A stretch of 64,000 nt of DNA from Nitzschia sp. DOCU1 (GCA_951394045.1 OX595989.1:1426001-1490000), one strand, 5' to 3'; counted from the first letter of the stretch, positions 9,493 to 19,865 are shown. The notes: generated from the letters alone by a model not told the origin. A program made the numbers and translations.

Positions 9493-12400
9493 ATGCAATC
9501 CGGGAAGCCATTCACAACCACCCGCAACAAACTCCTCTTCCCCTGCCCCTTCCAAGGACCAAATTTTGTCTCATTGCAGTCGCCCCTCTACTTTTCGATT
9601 TGCGCCTTTTCCTGGCCTGACGTTGAGATATGCAAGGTCCTCACTCATTTACTCAACGTTGGTATTTTAACCCGTCTCTGCCAACACTCCGTTGCATCGG
9701 TCAAAGGTGGATTATTGTTTGATGTTGGAGTATCCGACACTATTCACCCTGAGGCGGTCAAAACCATTCCCGATCCCAATTGGTTCCCCTTATTCTGGTG
9801 TCACTACGTCCATCAATTGCACGAGGCAGAGTACAAGCTGACCTCCACATACCAACGCCATAAAGAAAAACAAAGGGAAAGGTATTATGAAAGCCATGTC
9901 GGAAAAAAAAGGGAACAGTATTCAGGGGGCACAGAGCAGTCTGGGCCAGCGGCGAGGAAGGGGAAGTTCGAGACTGAGACCGGAACTGACTTCATCTCAA
10001 CCTTTCTGCCCTCTGGATCTCCATGTGCTTCGCCTGCAGCAACGTCCCCCCCCCTTGTAACACCGCCTTCGACTCTACCTCCTGTCCTCTACATCGACCG
10101 GCCACATGTGCGACCCTCTTCCCTTTCCGACCTGCTTCAATCTGTTGACAGTGAATTTAACAACACAACAACTTACTCCTCAGACCCACATGCCGGTCAT
10201 GACGGGAACAAGGATGATGACAGCAGCCTCAACACAGCATGTGTTCTGGACGAATTTGGGGGAGACATCGGTGCCGACGAACAAGGGAAGGCAGCACCGC
10301 CGCCAGTGTATCTACCAACCTTTGCCTCACTGTTCGATTCGGGTAACAATGAACTTCACAAAGACGGGGACAGCTGTGTAGACATTGGTGGTGCTCAGGA
10401 GGAACTCCAGGAACAAGAGGATGTGGAACGCGCCCCAGGGCAAGCCGACGACATAGGCGAGATCGACTACGAGTTCCTCGAAATAGCGGACAGCGAGTTC
10501 AACAGCGACGGCGAAGACCACGGCATTAGCATTGACAACGGCGGTGCTCGGGACGACGACATGGACAAGGAAGGTGTTCCTGGGGAAGGCAACTGCAGCG
10601 ACGGCGAAGACTACGGCATTAGCATCGACAACGGTGGTGCTCGCGACGACGACATGGACAAGGAAGGTGTTCCTGGGGAAGGCAACTGCAGCGACGGCGA
10701 AGACTACGGCATTAGCATCGACAACGGCGGTGCTCGCGACGACGACATGGACAAGGAAGGTGTTCCTGGGGAAGGCGACTGCAGCGACGGCGAAGACTAC
10801 GGCATTAGCATCGACAACGGTGGTGCTCGCGACGACGACATGGACAAGGAAGGTGTTCCTGGGGAAGGCGACTGCCCCGATGCTGCTGATGCCAACACCG
10901 ACATTCCTCACGACCAAGGCGGCCAGTACGACGATAACTTGTCTAGAATGGATAAGTTAATGCTACGCATTGCGTCTACCGCCCCAAGTAAACGTCTACT
11001 CTTTCTCTTCATGCGTCAAGAAGGGCAGATGTCGTCCCATACCCCGGCAGAGATTCTCGAAATGGCCTGCACAAAGTCACTGTCCTTGTTATCGCTTCAC
11101 AGGGACATGGCTCGTGTCAACTGTGCCAAGTCTTTCGGTTTCGAGGTCCATACTCTCAGCCGTCAGTCTAGTGACCACCCGCATCACCTTTCTTTCGATG
11201 TCGGGTTGTCAGTGGAGCACTCTGCCTCAAGAAATCTGCCTGCCACCTTCAGTGGCTACTTCCAGGTCTGCTGTGATGTCATCTGGATGCCAGCTAGCTA
11301 CGAGGACCAGATCTACAGCCCATCATTCTTCAATCGCTTCCTTCCCAGCCTCCTACCGCGCCTTGCGCCGGGAGGTTCAATCCACTTGCCGGCAACGCCA
11401 CATGTCTTTTCGGGTCTGATGCAAAGCGGATTGGTCAAAGAGGGTGGCTGTCTTGTCCGGTTTCTTACACCAGACTTGGTGGCTGCGGAAAATATCTTGG
11501 CAATCGTTGGAGAGGCCTATGTCACAAAAGAAAACTTGGGAAAGCACCCTCCCAGTGCCTACTACCTGCAGCCTCACTACGGATTGTCGTACGAGCAATG
11601 TCGGAACATCTGTGGCGGATTGGCGGATATCCTTGCTTTCCATCCCGGGAACTATAGGCGAGATCCAGATCAAGAGGAGCCCAGGGTTGTCGCGTTGGTG
11701 ATCAAGCGACGAGTACCAGAGAAGCGTCTTCCGGGGCTCCGTCCAAGGCAGTGGGTCCGACTTACGCAGGATAATTTCGAGGAAGAAAGTCTGCAGGAGA
11801 CCAAAGAGAAGGAGGACGATGAATGGCTCGAGGGAGTTGACGGAAGTGGGTTGCCTCACAGACGTGTGTCCAACCTTGCCCGCAAGAAAGCGTTGAGCCG
11901 ACAAGTTTTCTTGAAGCTAATGAGCCTCGACCCAGTGGGTCCCTGCGCCGACAATTGGACCCACACTGTCATCATTTTTCCGCGTGAAATCTCGCCTCAA
12001 CTTTCAAGCCAGTCGGTTTATTCCAAGCTGTGTTTGCACCAGCCTTCGTCCATGAAGTTGTTTTTCCGAGAAGAAATGGTTGCCGTGCAGAAGGGGGAAT
12101 GTCAGCTGGTGATGAGCTTTGGACTGCGGGTTGCCCCACACGGTGTTCTTGGCAGGGAAGGTCTTCGTGCCTTGGCCCGAAAAATCCAGTTCGAGATTAA
12201 GTATCTTTCGAATGACGTCGATCATCGGTATGAGCCGGCGCTCCCCTACCAACCAGTCGTCGTCAACACAACCAAAGGGGCCGCTGGGTATGACCGTTCT
12301 TTGTCCCTTATGAAAATTGGCTTTCCCGAGGAATGTTTCGGCCTCGACCTGCTGACAACCTTCCGCCGAATTTGCGAGATGGGTTATGAAAAAGGGTTCC

Positions 12401-14286
12401 TTGACCTCATTGTTGAATATGGAACAAAGGACAGTCGTGGGGCCTTCGTCACCTGCCACATGGGCCCTGCCGTGCAAGATGCCAATGGATGGATACGCAA
12501 CAATGATGTTTCAGTGGCGATTCCTGGGTTGTACACATCAACCGCCCAGGCACCGAGCGACTTCCGTGAGTGGAAAAGGCTTTTGAACCTCGTGTTGACT
12601 GATGGCATGATCCGTCGAATGCTAAGTGGGAGTGACCGTGAGTTGCAGGGGAAATTGACGGAAGAGGAGAAACAGGTTGCTGGCGAGTTTTTCTACAACC
12701 ACTTGATGCTGGATCCAACAACTTTGGATGAATTTATATTCTCTCCTGGTATGACCGACGGCATTGGGGATTCCGGTGTGCATTTAGACACCATGAATGC
12801 AGTGGAGACTCTCCACGACCACAACAACTGGGGGATCTACTATCACGAGGACCTCCGCCATTGTTTAACCGAGGAATCCCTCAAAAAACTACAGGCCATT
12901 AAGATGACCACCACAAACAAGTTTTCAATTCACTTGTCTTACGGCCGGTTCATCATCATGAGCCAGGCCCGCAAGTTGATGAACAAGGATGCCGACGCCT
13001 ACACGCTGGCCATGATGGAAGCTGCTGATCAAGAACACGAGTTGTCGTTGGGGTGGCTGGGAACAGCCAGGCATGAACGTTTCCTTCGGTTCTTGAAGGA
13101 CCAAGACAACAGCTACGAATTCAAGACTTGTGTGGGGATGGCCAGGGCAACCATTGTCAAAGAGGGTTCAAACCGGGATCTTTTTCTAGGAACGGCAGCC
13201 TATTGCTGGTTTCGGCTGTTGGATCATTACCCTACCCTGAAGTGGAGGCACTACGATGAGTACTGCGCCGTGGTTGCAAGGGAGGTCAATGGAATCATTT
13301 TGCTGGTGCAAGTCACTGAATTCTTCCTAGAGTCAGAGGTGGGACAACGAATGTTTCGGGAAGAGTTGGTGGAAAACGACCAAGTTGGACGGCTATTTCG
13401 GATATTCAGGGTTGCCATGATGAGGCATGACGACGAAAAGAGGAGCCTTGAAAAGCCACGAGGCTCGGAGCAAAACCGGTGGGTCGTTTCGGGTTCGACC
13501 ATATACAGGGGGGATCAGGACATGGACAAAGTTGTTGCCTTTGTTACCTTTGTGTCGGAGCAGTTCAAAATCATCCGGCATTCCACCGACTTGGCCCAGC
13601 AGGTTGACGTGTGTCGGACTATGGTTGACAAGAGGTTACGAAAGGGGTTGGTGGAGGACGGAATCTTTGACATGTCTGATGTTCGGGGAACTTTCCTTGT
13701 CCACCTGGCAGCTTATGTCCAGGCCATACCTCCGTGCTTTGCTTCTTGGGCGTCCATCAAACGACCTGATGGAAAAATTTCAAGGACAAAAGGAGCTGGC
13801 TGCTATCGATTCATCAACAACGTCATGAGGGATGCCTACCCCACCCGTTATTCCGAGAATTTGACCACAGAGGAAGTAAGATCCGTGGTTGACAAGACGA
13901 TTGCCAACATGGTCAAGTCGGGGAGGCAGGTCGATTATGCCTTCATCGACCAGAATGGTTGCCTCAATGCAAGGCGGATATTTTCAAGTGACGGGACGGA
14001 CAAGAGAAAGAATGACCTGGCTTTCTTCCATGCGGATGGGACAATGTTCCTTCCGATCCAATCACGGGTATTATCCTGTATCAAGGACAGTGGGCTCTCT
14101 CAACGATCACTGAGGTTCTTTGTCAGGGATAGGTGGTACCTGTTGGCGGACTATCGCCCGCCGGTGCCAACTACTGGACTTGACGAGTGTGCAATCCGTA
14201 GCAAGTCCTGGGGATCTGGCACAATGGGAGAATTCCGCTGTAGTCGTTTGCTGGGAAAGGATGGGGAACTTATCTCGGTTGTTTGA
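9493..14286 (+). CDS. Large transposon-encoded protein with a methyltransferase-like region
   Basis: An uninterrupted 1,597-codon frame from ATG 9493. I see a low-complexity acidic N-terminal part with four copies of a 31-residue repeat (SDGEDYGISIDNGGARDDDM core), then from about residue 490 a globular part. Around residues 560-740 there is a pattern of a hydrophobic strand with DVIWMP, an FFNRFLPSLLPRL helix and an APGGSIHLPA turn. This resembles the second half of a Rossmann-type class I methyltransferase fold (Asp strand, helix, GG turn), but no clear GxGxG SAM-binding loop is visible, so it may be degenerate. The remaining 800 residues contain no domain I recognise. The first roughly 60 residues could be leader or an unspliced segment. 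It faces the transposase gene convergently, with the 132-bp array between them. Confidence 0.75.
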   Translation: MQSGKPFTTTRNKLLFPCPFQGPNFVSLQSPLYFSICAFSWPDVEICKVLTHLLNVGILTRLCQHSVASVKGGLLFDVGVSDTIHPEAVKTIPDPNWFPLFWCHYVHQLHEAEYKLTSTYQRHKEKQRERYYESHVGKKREQYSGGTEQSGPAARKGKFETETGTDFISTFLPSGSPCASPAATSPPLVTPPSTLPPVLYIDRPHVRPSSLSDLLQSVDSEFNNTTTYSSDPHAGHDGNKDDDSSLNTACVLDEFGGDIGADEQGKAAPPPVYLPTFASLFDSGNNELHKDGDSCVDIGGAQEELQEQEDVERAPGQADDIGEIDYEFLEIADSEFNSDGEDHGISIDNGGARDDDMDKEGVPGEGNCSDGEDYGISIDNGGARDDDMDKEGVPGEGNCSDGEDYGISIDNGGARDDDMDKEGVPGEGDCSDGEDYGISIDNGGARDDDMDKEGVPGEGDCPDAADANTDIPHDQGGQYDDNLSRMDKLMLRIASTAPSKRLLFLFMRQEGQMSSHTPAEILEMACTKSLSLLSLHRDMARVNCAKSFGFEVHTLSRQSSDHPHHLSFDVGLSVEHSASRNLPATFSGYFQVCCDVIWMPASYEDQIYSPSFFNRFLPSLLPRLAPGGSIHLPATPHVFSGLMQSGLVKEGGCLVRFLTPDLVAAENILAIVGEAYVTKENLGKHPPSAYYLQPHYGLSYEQCRNICGGLADILAFHPGNYRRDPDQEEPRVVALVIKRRVPEKRLPGLRPRQWVRLTQDNFEEESLQETKEKEDDEWLEGVDGSGLPHRRVSNLARKKALSRQVFLKLMSLDPVGPCADNWTHTVIIFPREISPQLSSQSVYSKLCLHQPSSMKLFFREEMVAVQKGECQLVMSFGLRVAPHGVLGREGLRALARKIQFEIKYLSNDVDHRYEPALPYQPVVVNTTKGAAGYDRSLSLMKIGFPEECFGLDLLTTFRRICEMGYEKGFLDLIVEYGTKDSRGAFVTCHMGPAVQDANGWIRNNDVSVAIPGLYTSTAQAPSDFREWKRLLNLVLTDGMIRRMLSGSDRELQGKLTEEEKQVAGEFFYNHLMLDPTTLDEFIFSPGMTDGIGDSGVHLDTMNAVETLHDHNNWGIYYHEDLRHCLTEESLKKLQAIKMTTTNKFSIHLSYGRFIIMSQARKLMNKDADAYTLAMMEAADQEHELSLGWLGTARHERFLRFLKDQDNSYEFKTCVGMARATIVKEGSNRDLFLGTAAYCWFRLLDHYPTLKWRHYDEYCAVVAREVNGIILLVQVTEFFLESEVGQRMFREELVENDQVGRLFRIFRVAMMRHDDEKRSLEKPRGSEQNRWVVSGSTIYRGDQDMDKVVAFVTFVSEQFKIIRHSTDLAQQVDVCRTMVDKRLRKGLVEDGIFDMSDVRGTFLVHLAAYVQAIPPCFASWASIKRPDGKISRTKGAGCYRFINNVMRDAYPTRYSENLTTEEVRSVVDKTIANMVKSGRQVDYAFIDQNGCLNARRIFSSDGTDKRKNDLAFFHADGTMFLPIQSRVLSCIKDSGLSQRSLRFFVRDRWYLLADYRPPVPTTGLDECAIRSKSWGSGTMGEFRCSRLLGKDGELISVV
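10498..10878 (+). repeat. 93-bp coding tandem repeat
   Basis: Four in-frame copies with an exact 93-bp period (GACGGCGAAGAC at 10507, 10600, 10693, 10786), encoding a 31-residue acidic unit. The copies are almost identical in DNA, including third positions, so they arose by recent expansion. Confidence 0.95.
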
Positions 14287-15108
14287 AGACATCTTTCATA
14301 TCACTAACACTGTATAACTCTACTAGGAATTATTGTTTGAAGACATATTTCAAATCTCTAACAGTGTATAAACTCTACTAGGAATTGTGCCACACAAAAA
14401 GGACGATGTAAGGAGACAGCAGTTATCCCTGCTATGCCTGGCAGAAAGGCACATTAGAGGATACAATGGCTGGCAGAAAGGCACATTAGAGGATACAATG
14501 GGGAAAGCCTCACAAGAAAGGCACGGTAGAGGATACAACTGGGACTGCCGCAGAAAAAGGACGTTCTAAGGAGACATCGATTAACGCCGCTGAGAAAGAC
14601 GCCGCAGAGGATACAACGGGGCATGCCGCACAGAAAGGATGATCTAAGGAGACAGCGATTATTGCCGCAGAGAAAGACGCAGTAGAGGATACAACGGGGA
14701 CTGCCGCAGAAAAAGGACGTTCTAAGGAGACAGCAATTATCGCTGCTATGCGGCATGCCGCACAGAAAGGATGATCTAAGGAGACAGCGATTATTGCTGC
14801 AGAGAAAGACGCAGTAGAGGATACAACGGGGACTGCCGCAGAAAAAGGACGTTCTAAGGAGACAGCAATTATCGCTGTTATGCGGCATGCCGCACAGAAA
14901 GGATGATCTAAGGAGACAGCGATTATTGCTGCAGAGAAAGACGCAGTAGAGGATACAACGGGGACTGCCGCAGAAAAAGGACGTTCTAAGGAGACAGCAA
15001 TTATCGCTGCTATGCGTGGGAAAGCCGCACAAACAGGAAAAGCTATGTAGTCTTAGGCTGCTACACACTGAAACACAGAGGCTAGTAACCTTGTGAAGGT
15101 GGCGTGAG
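14287..15108. repeat. 132-bp-unit array and short duplications between convergent genes
   Basis: Two roughly 55-bp near-copies (TTTGAAGACAT...TCTACTAGGAATT) at about 14283-14390 directly follow the stop of the large ORF. They are followed by a region built from a basic module of CAGA(A)AAGG and (G)AGGATACAAC or AGGAGACAGC motifs. A higher-order unit of 132 bp (GCATGCCG landmark at 14621, 14753, 14885) repeats a little over three times. A minus-strand open frame over the array (14454-15122) is Cys/Ser-rich repeat translation and is not counted as a gene. The array may act as a terminator or spacer between the two convergent genes. Confidence 0.88.
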
Positions 15109-18100
15109 TTACCATGGACCATCCATAGTTCGGGAGTACGTGTGTGCCCAATAGCTTTTTCGGTCCCTTATGTATACTATGTTTTTTGACTGAGTGGTTG
15201 AATTCTCGACTGCAAGGTCAATATATGACCGTAGTTGCGAGAACTCTTGGACAACCATAATACGTCGTTTGATTTGAGATGGGTGGCACAGCCTGATAAC
15301 TGGTCTCAATACCTGCCTATGTGAAGATTGGCCCTCGTGTAGAACGTTCAGATTCTCATCAAGGAGGGGGGTTTGTATAGTACACTGCCGGTATTCAAGC
15401 TCCCAAGTTTCGGTCAAGGCGGTTTCACTTGCGGTGTCTTCGACTGTCGAGTGGATTATACACTGAACCTTAGGATTGTCAATTGGGTGCTCCTCTTTTT
15501 GGGGATCATACCCTGGGTTGCATATTATTCCTAACAACCTCACCGGAAACCAACCAGCGGGTGTGGTTCCTTCGTACTTTCCAGAAATGTTTTTGTGTGG
15601 AGGAAATGGGTGACCTGGCTCATTAAAATTGACAAGTACCCACTCGTACCACTGCTTCCCTCGGTAGAAGGGATGGCACCTCAGCCTTCTGTATTCGCCG
15701 TCTCTGTCGTCCGCCACGTAGACCTCAGTGTAGCCTTCGACCCAGCCGTCTTCGAAGAAGGATAATATGCTTTCCACCACCAGTTGGGGCATTTCCATCA
15801 ACACGTTACTTTTCTGTCGACCACTCCAGATACACTGTTTCAACTCATTGTTTGAGGCTTCGAGCCGCCACTGCACCTGGCTCTGGTATATCTTGAAACC
15901 AAGGCCATCAAGGCCCGTCGTTGCGGCTTTTGGTAGCTCAGATGTTGTGTCCTCTTCCTGGTCACCACTTTCCTGTTCCCCAGAAACGTCTAGGTAATCT
16001 AGGAGAGCTGTTTCGTAGACTCGGTCAGCTATCATCTCGCTGAAGTCATGAAGGTTGTCAGCGTGGGCGGCCTGTGAAGTCTTGCAAGGGTTCTTCCCGA
16101 AAAATTTGAGCATCCTTTCCCCCCAGTCCGCAATGTACTGATAGGGGAATCCAAACATTGTAATGTTGCGGGGGATGTGTAGCAGCTCGTGAAACTTCTG
16201 AGTGGCCCACCCACTACCCGCCCGGCGGGGAAATGTCTCCTGAATCAATTTCTGCAGATGACCTATACGTACCCTTAGTATCATCTCCTTTGTTGAATCC
16301 CAGTTGAAAATGTTTCCATTGCCCACCTCCAGGCGTGGATTACGACCGTTGGTGGCAAAGGCATGGAACATCAAAATCTCTTCAAAAACTTCGACTACCT
16401 GCTGAACGGTCACCTCCACAAGAGGTGGCAGTTCGACAACGTCCCCACTATTGTCCAACTTGGTCCGTTTGGCAGCAAGGTCTCCGTCTCTGGCACGTTG
16501 TGCCAACTCCCTGGCACGTGATCGGGTAAGACACTGCTCCATCAGGGCCGAGCCACGTCGTGTACGCAGTAGCACAAGCGACATCAATATAGTGCCAACC
16601 CACTCCCTCGCAGACAACATGGTAAGGGATGTAATGCCATTGGAGAAGTAGATTCTAGGAAAAGACTTCTTTTCCCCTGACCTTAATGTACCGAAGATAT
16701 GAGAAGCCTCTATGTCCAACCGGGCACACTCTCCTGCGGAAAGGGGGGAAATGAGAAGGGAAAACATGGTCTTCATTATTGTCATGAAGATATGCATCAA
16801 GTCATGGGGTAGGGGTAGAGAGGCCTGTCCACCAATATCAACGTCCCATAGACTGTTATGACAGACGTGTGTGCACAGATTAGCCAAGGCTTCCCTTCCG
16901 GCTGCCACCTGTTCCCTAGTTGATTCCGGCGACAAGACGGCAGCCACGTGTGGCTTGACGTCATCGATCGTAACCTCTGTGCATTCTGCCCCAGCCACTC
17001 CCGCTTCGGCAGAGGTAATGTTGCAGAAACGAGATAATCTGGATGAATTCTGGTACGAGGAATATCGACACGCTTCACAGTCCATGGCCTTGGCATCACC
17101 ACAGATAAACGCAATCGGCAATCGGAGATAGACTAGCCGAGCCTCGTTGCCAATCAGAACAACTCTTGGTTGCTGGCGGAACTCTTGTTGTACCTGTCTA
17201 ATCTCTTCGAAAATCTTGGCCTGGCACAGATGAAAGTTTCTGACGGTGCGACCCTTTCCCTCTCGTGGGATGTTTTCTGCCCCCTTTTGTGCCTTGGTCC
17301 TTTTATCAAAGTTAGGTATGTAACCGATGGTCCGAACATACTTGCGACGATACCGAAGGTGGTGTCTCAGGATCCCAAATGCCAGTAAGACCGGAGTGAC
17401 TGATTGGCGTTGGTTTAAGCTAGTACCAATCTCATCCCAGTAGATGATAAAAGGGACGACCAAATCAAGACCTGGACAGAGGGACTCATGCCGAATGTAG
17501 TCCTGCATGGCCTTCCCTGACAGCACTTCGCCTGGCTGGGATTCAGCAAGGTTGATTTGGTTCCACCTATTAGTCGGATTAACCACAAGATTGTCTAAAT
17601 TAGACATCGTTTGAAAGTCGCGCAAAATCAAGTTCACGGCATCCCTGACAGAGAATATGGTAATGTTTGTCGACTGTCGGGGGAGGCGATGGTGGGACAA
17701 GTCTTGTGGTCGGGAGGACTCTATGGCAATTGGCACGGTCACCGGGAGCTTCATCGGGGATAGTTTACTGAACTTTGAATATAGAGTCGCCGCGGAGTAC
17801 GAAAGGAATGCATCAGAGGACAGGTCAACCCCTGCCGCCGCCCCCTTCCTGAGTTCACTCATCAGCCGGTCGAACAAATAGCGTGGAACAGCAGGGTGCC
17901 GACATATGCGGTACATCCGAAGGAGGAGCCTCTCTTCAGGTGTCCCGAGAAAGGATATTTGATTAGATTGTTCCCGCAGATCCGGCAAAGATAGTGTGGA
18001 TGTAGGGGCGCTTAAAACCTGGAGCTCCGCTGGGGACAAATGGCGAGGACCAGAGCTCGAAGGGGAGTGCTGTAGGGTACCTGGGGGGAGAGGTGCTACA

Positions 18101-18642
18101 CATTCATCAGGCATTGGGGGAGCTGATAAGGTAGGCACCCCCCCTGTTGTGGTAAAAGGGGACGGGGAAGAGTCTCTGGGTTGGTCGTCTGGGCGAAATA
18201 TGACATATGAGCCGGATTCCAAAGCAGAGAGGTCTTCATCACGTGGATCCAATTGGGCATCTGGAGGAGCGGGGGGTTCACGTATGGCAAGTAGTTGACA
18301 AGAGGCCCGCATCGACCTGCGAGTTCGGGGTGCGTCCAGTGTGGCGGAAGTAAGAGGAGGATGCTCTTGCACCTGGATCTGTCGACCGGCAGCAGAGGGT
18401 AGAGAAGCTGCCGGAGGCGTGTGTTGATAGACATAAAGAAGAGGGGGCGGCTGGGCAGTTGGTGATCGGAAAACTCTTAATGGTTGCTGCCCGTTTGAGG
18501 AGGTGTCATCGTCGAAACTGGCGTGCAAAAAGGAGGGTGACTCCTCTATACTTTCATCATCTCGCAGATGCTGTGCTTGCGGGTACGTGGTCACACGGAG
18601 ACGTGTTCTTTTCAGGCTGGCCTTGGAAGGATTTCGTGGCAT
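15109..18642 (-). CDS. DDE transposase, EnSpm/CACTA-Plavaka-like
   Basis: A 1,177-residue protein from ATG 18642 (the longer frame to 18678 begins only with TTG). Residues 1-230 are Pro/Ser-rich and disordered. The catalytic core shows a first Asp in VPFIIYWDEIGTS (D403) followed by PVLLAFGILRHHLR and IGYIPNF, a second Asp in ICGDAKAMDCEACRYSSY (D516) with a Cys cluster, a PHDLMHIF motif (D614/H617), and a Glu in ADWGERMLKFFGK (E842) preceded by FHELLH. The order D...D...DxxH...E with the (S/W)D(E/K)-(T)P(V/L) block is that of EnSpm/CACTA and fungal Plavaka transposases. The C-terminal 250 residues hold a WYEWVLVNF/PVRLLGI segment that could be a BAH-like module. It is intact and without introns. 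Confidence 0.82.
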   Translation of the reverse strand: MPRNPSKASLKRTRLRVTTYPQAQHLRDDESIEESPSFLHASFDDDTSSNGQQPLRVFRSPTAQPPPLLYVYQHTPPAASLPSAAGRQIQVQEHPPLTSATLDAPRTRRSMRASCQLLAIREPPAPPDAQLDPRDEDLSALESGSYVIFRPDDQPRDSSPSPFTTTGGVPTLSAPPMPDECVAPLPPGTLQHSPSSSGPRHLSPAELQVLSAPTSTLSLPDLREQSNQISFLGTPEERLLLRMYRICRHPAVPRYLFDRLMSELRKGAAAGVDLSSDAFLSYSAATLYSKFSKLSPMKLPVTVPIAIESSRPQDLSHHRLPRQSTNITIFSVRDAVNLILRDFQTMSNLDNLVVNPTNRWNQINLAESQPGEVLSGKAMQDYIRHESLCPGLDLVVPFIIYWDEIGTSLNQRQSVTPVLLAFGILRHHLRYRRKYVRTIGYIPNFDKRTKAQKGAENIPREGKGRTVRNFHLCQAKIFEEIRQVQQEFRQQPRVVLIGNEARLVYLRLPIAFICGDAKAMDCEACRYSSYQNSSRLSRFCNITSAEAGVAGAECTEVTIDDVKPHVAAVLSPESTREQVAAGREALANLCTHVCHNSLWDVDIGGQASLPLPHDLMHIFMTIMKTMFSLLISPLSAGECARLDIEASHIFGTLRSGEKKSFPRIYFSNGITSLTMLSAREWVGTILMSLVLLRTRRGSALMEQCLTRSRARELAQRARDGDLAAKRTKLDNSGDVVELPPLVEVTVQQVVEVFEEILMFHAFATNGRNPRLEVGNGNIFNWDSTKEMILRVRIGHLQKLIQETFPRRAGSGWATQKFHELLHIPRNITMFGFPYQYIADWGERMLKFFGKNPCKTSQAAHADNLHDFSEMIADRVYETALLDYLDVSGEQESGDQEEDTTSELPKAATTGLDGLGFKIYQSQVQWRLEASNNELKQCIWSGRQKSNVLMEMPQLVVESILSFFEDGWVEGYTEVYVADDRDGEYRRLRCHPFYRGKQWYEWVLVNFNEPGHPFPPHKNISGKYEGTTPAGWFPVRLLGIICNPGYDPQKEEHPIDNPKVQCIIHSTVEDTASETALTETWELEYRQCTIQTPLLDENLNVLHEGQSSHRQVLRPVIRLCHPSQIKRRIMVVQEFSQLRSYIDLAVENSTTQSKNIVYIRDRKSYWAHTYSRTMDGPW

Positions 18643-18784
18643 TGACAGACAGGGAATGGGAAATAAATGAAAATTCAAGGGTAGAAGTTAGCAACAAGTA
18701 AGAAGAAGTGAGGAGCCGGAGATATGTTCTGTGTGCAACTTCCTTTTGTGAGGCTCTTTTGAAAGCTAACTTGGCATGCGTGCT

Positions 18785-19865
18785 TTGTGCTTTCTTCAGA
18801 TTGAGCCGTTTTTCAGTTTAAAAGGCGCAATGGAGGGTACAGTGGTGAAATTGCAGGGGATTGGACTGGATTGACTGTTAGGGTCGGCGTGGCTGTGCCG
18901 GCGTGATTTTCTTCAGATTGAGCCGTTTTTCAGTTAAAAAGGCGCAATGGAGGGTACAGTGGTGAAATTGCAGGGGATTGGACTGGATTGACTGTTAGGG
19001 TTGGCGTGGCTGTGCCGGCGTGATTTTCTTCAGATTGAGCCGTTTTTCAGTTAAAAAGGCGCAATGGAGGGTACAGTGGTGAAATTGCAGGGGATTGGAC
19101 TGGATTGACTGTTAGGGTTGGCGTGGCTGTGCCGGCGTGATTTTCTTCAGATTGAGCCGTTTTTCAGTTAAAAAGGCGCAATGGAGGGTACAGTGGTGAA
19201 ATTGCAGGGGATTGGACTGGATTGACTGTTAGGGTCGGCGTGGCTGTGCCGGCGTGATTTTCTTCAGATTGAGCCGTTTTTCAGTTAAAAAGACGCAATG
19301 GAGGGTACAGTGGTGAAATTGCAGGGGATTGGACTGGATTGACTGTTAGGGTCGGCGTGGCTGTGCCGGCGTGATTTTCTTCAGATTGAGCCGTTTTTCA
19401 GTTAAAAAGACGCAATGGAGGGTACAGTGGTGAAATTGCAGGGGATTGGACTGGATTGACTGTTAGGGTCGGCGTGGTGGTGCCGGCGTGATTTTCTTCA
19501 GATTGAGCCGTTTTTCAGTTTAAAAGGCGCAATGGAGGGTACAGTGGTGAAATTGCAGGGGATTGGACTGGATTGACTGTTAGGGTCGGCGTGGCTGTGC
19601 CGGCGTGATTTTCTTCAGATTGAGCCGTTTTTCAGTTAAAAAGGTGCAATGGAGGGTACAGTGGTGAAATTGCAGGGGATTGGACTGGATTGACTGTTAG
19701 GGTCGGCGTGGCTGTGCCGGCGTGATTTTCTTCAGATTGAGCCGTTTTTCAGTTAAAAAGGCGCAATGGAGGGTACAGTGTATTTATTATGAAGGTGCCG
19801 GCGTGATTTTCTTCAAATTGAGCCGTTTTTCAGTTAAAAAAGGCACAATGGAGGATACAGTGCGT
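18785..19865 (-). repeat. Right 117-bp-unit tandem array, inverted relative to the left array
   Basis: GATTGAGCCG (reverse complement of the left-array landmark) recurs at 18799, 18916, 19033, 19150, 19267, 19384, 19501, 19618 and 19735, exactly 117 bp apart, with a shortened and diverged tenth copy at 19816. Units are more homogeneous than in the left array. The array sits between the starts of the transposase (to the left, minus) and the three-exon gene (to the right, plus), so it may also hold their divergent promoters. Confidence 0.95.

Noticed and set aside
10327..10917. Minus- and plus-strand frames over the 93-bp repeat
   Set aside because: They are shadows of the acidic repeat of the 1,597-aa gene; 93 is a multiple of three.
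14454..15122. 222-codon minus-strand Cys/Ser-rich frame
   Set aside because: It is the translation of the 132-bp array and overlaps the transposase 3' end, with no domain.
18785..19865. Telomere-like TTAGGG in each 117-bp unit
   Set aside because: It occurs once per unit within unrelated sequence and is never in tandem, so it is not a telomeric tract.
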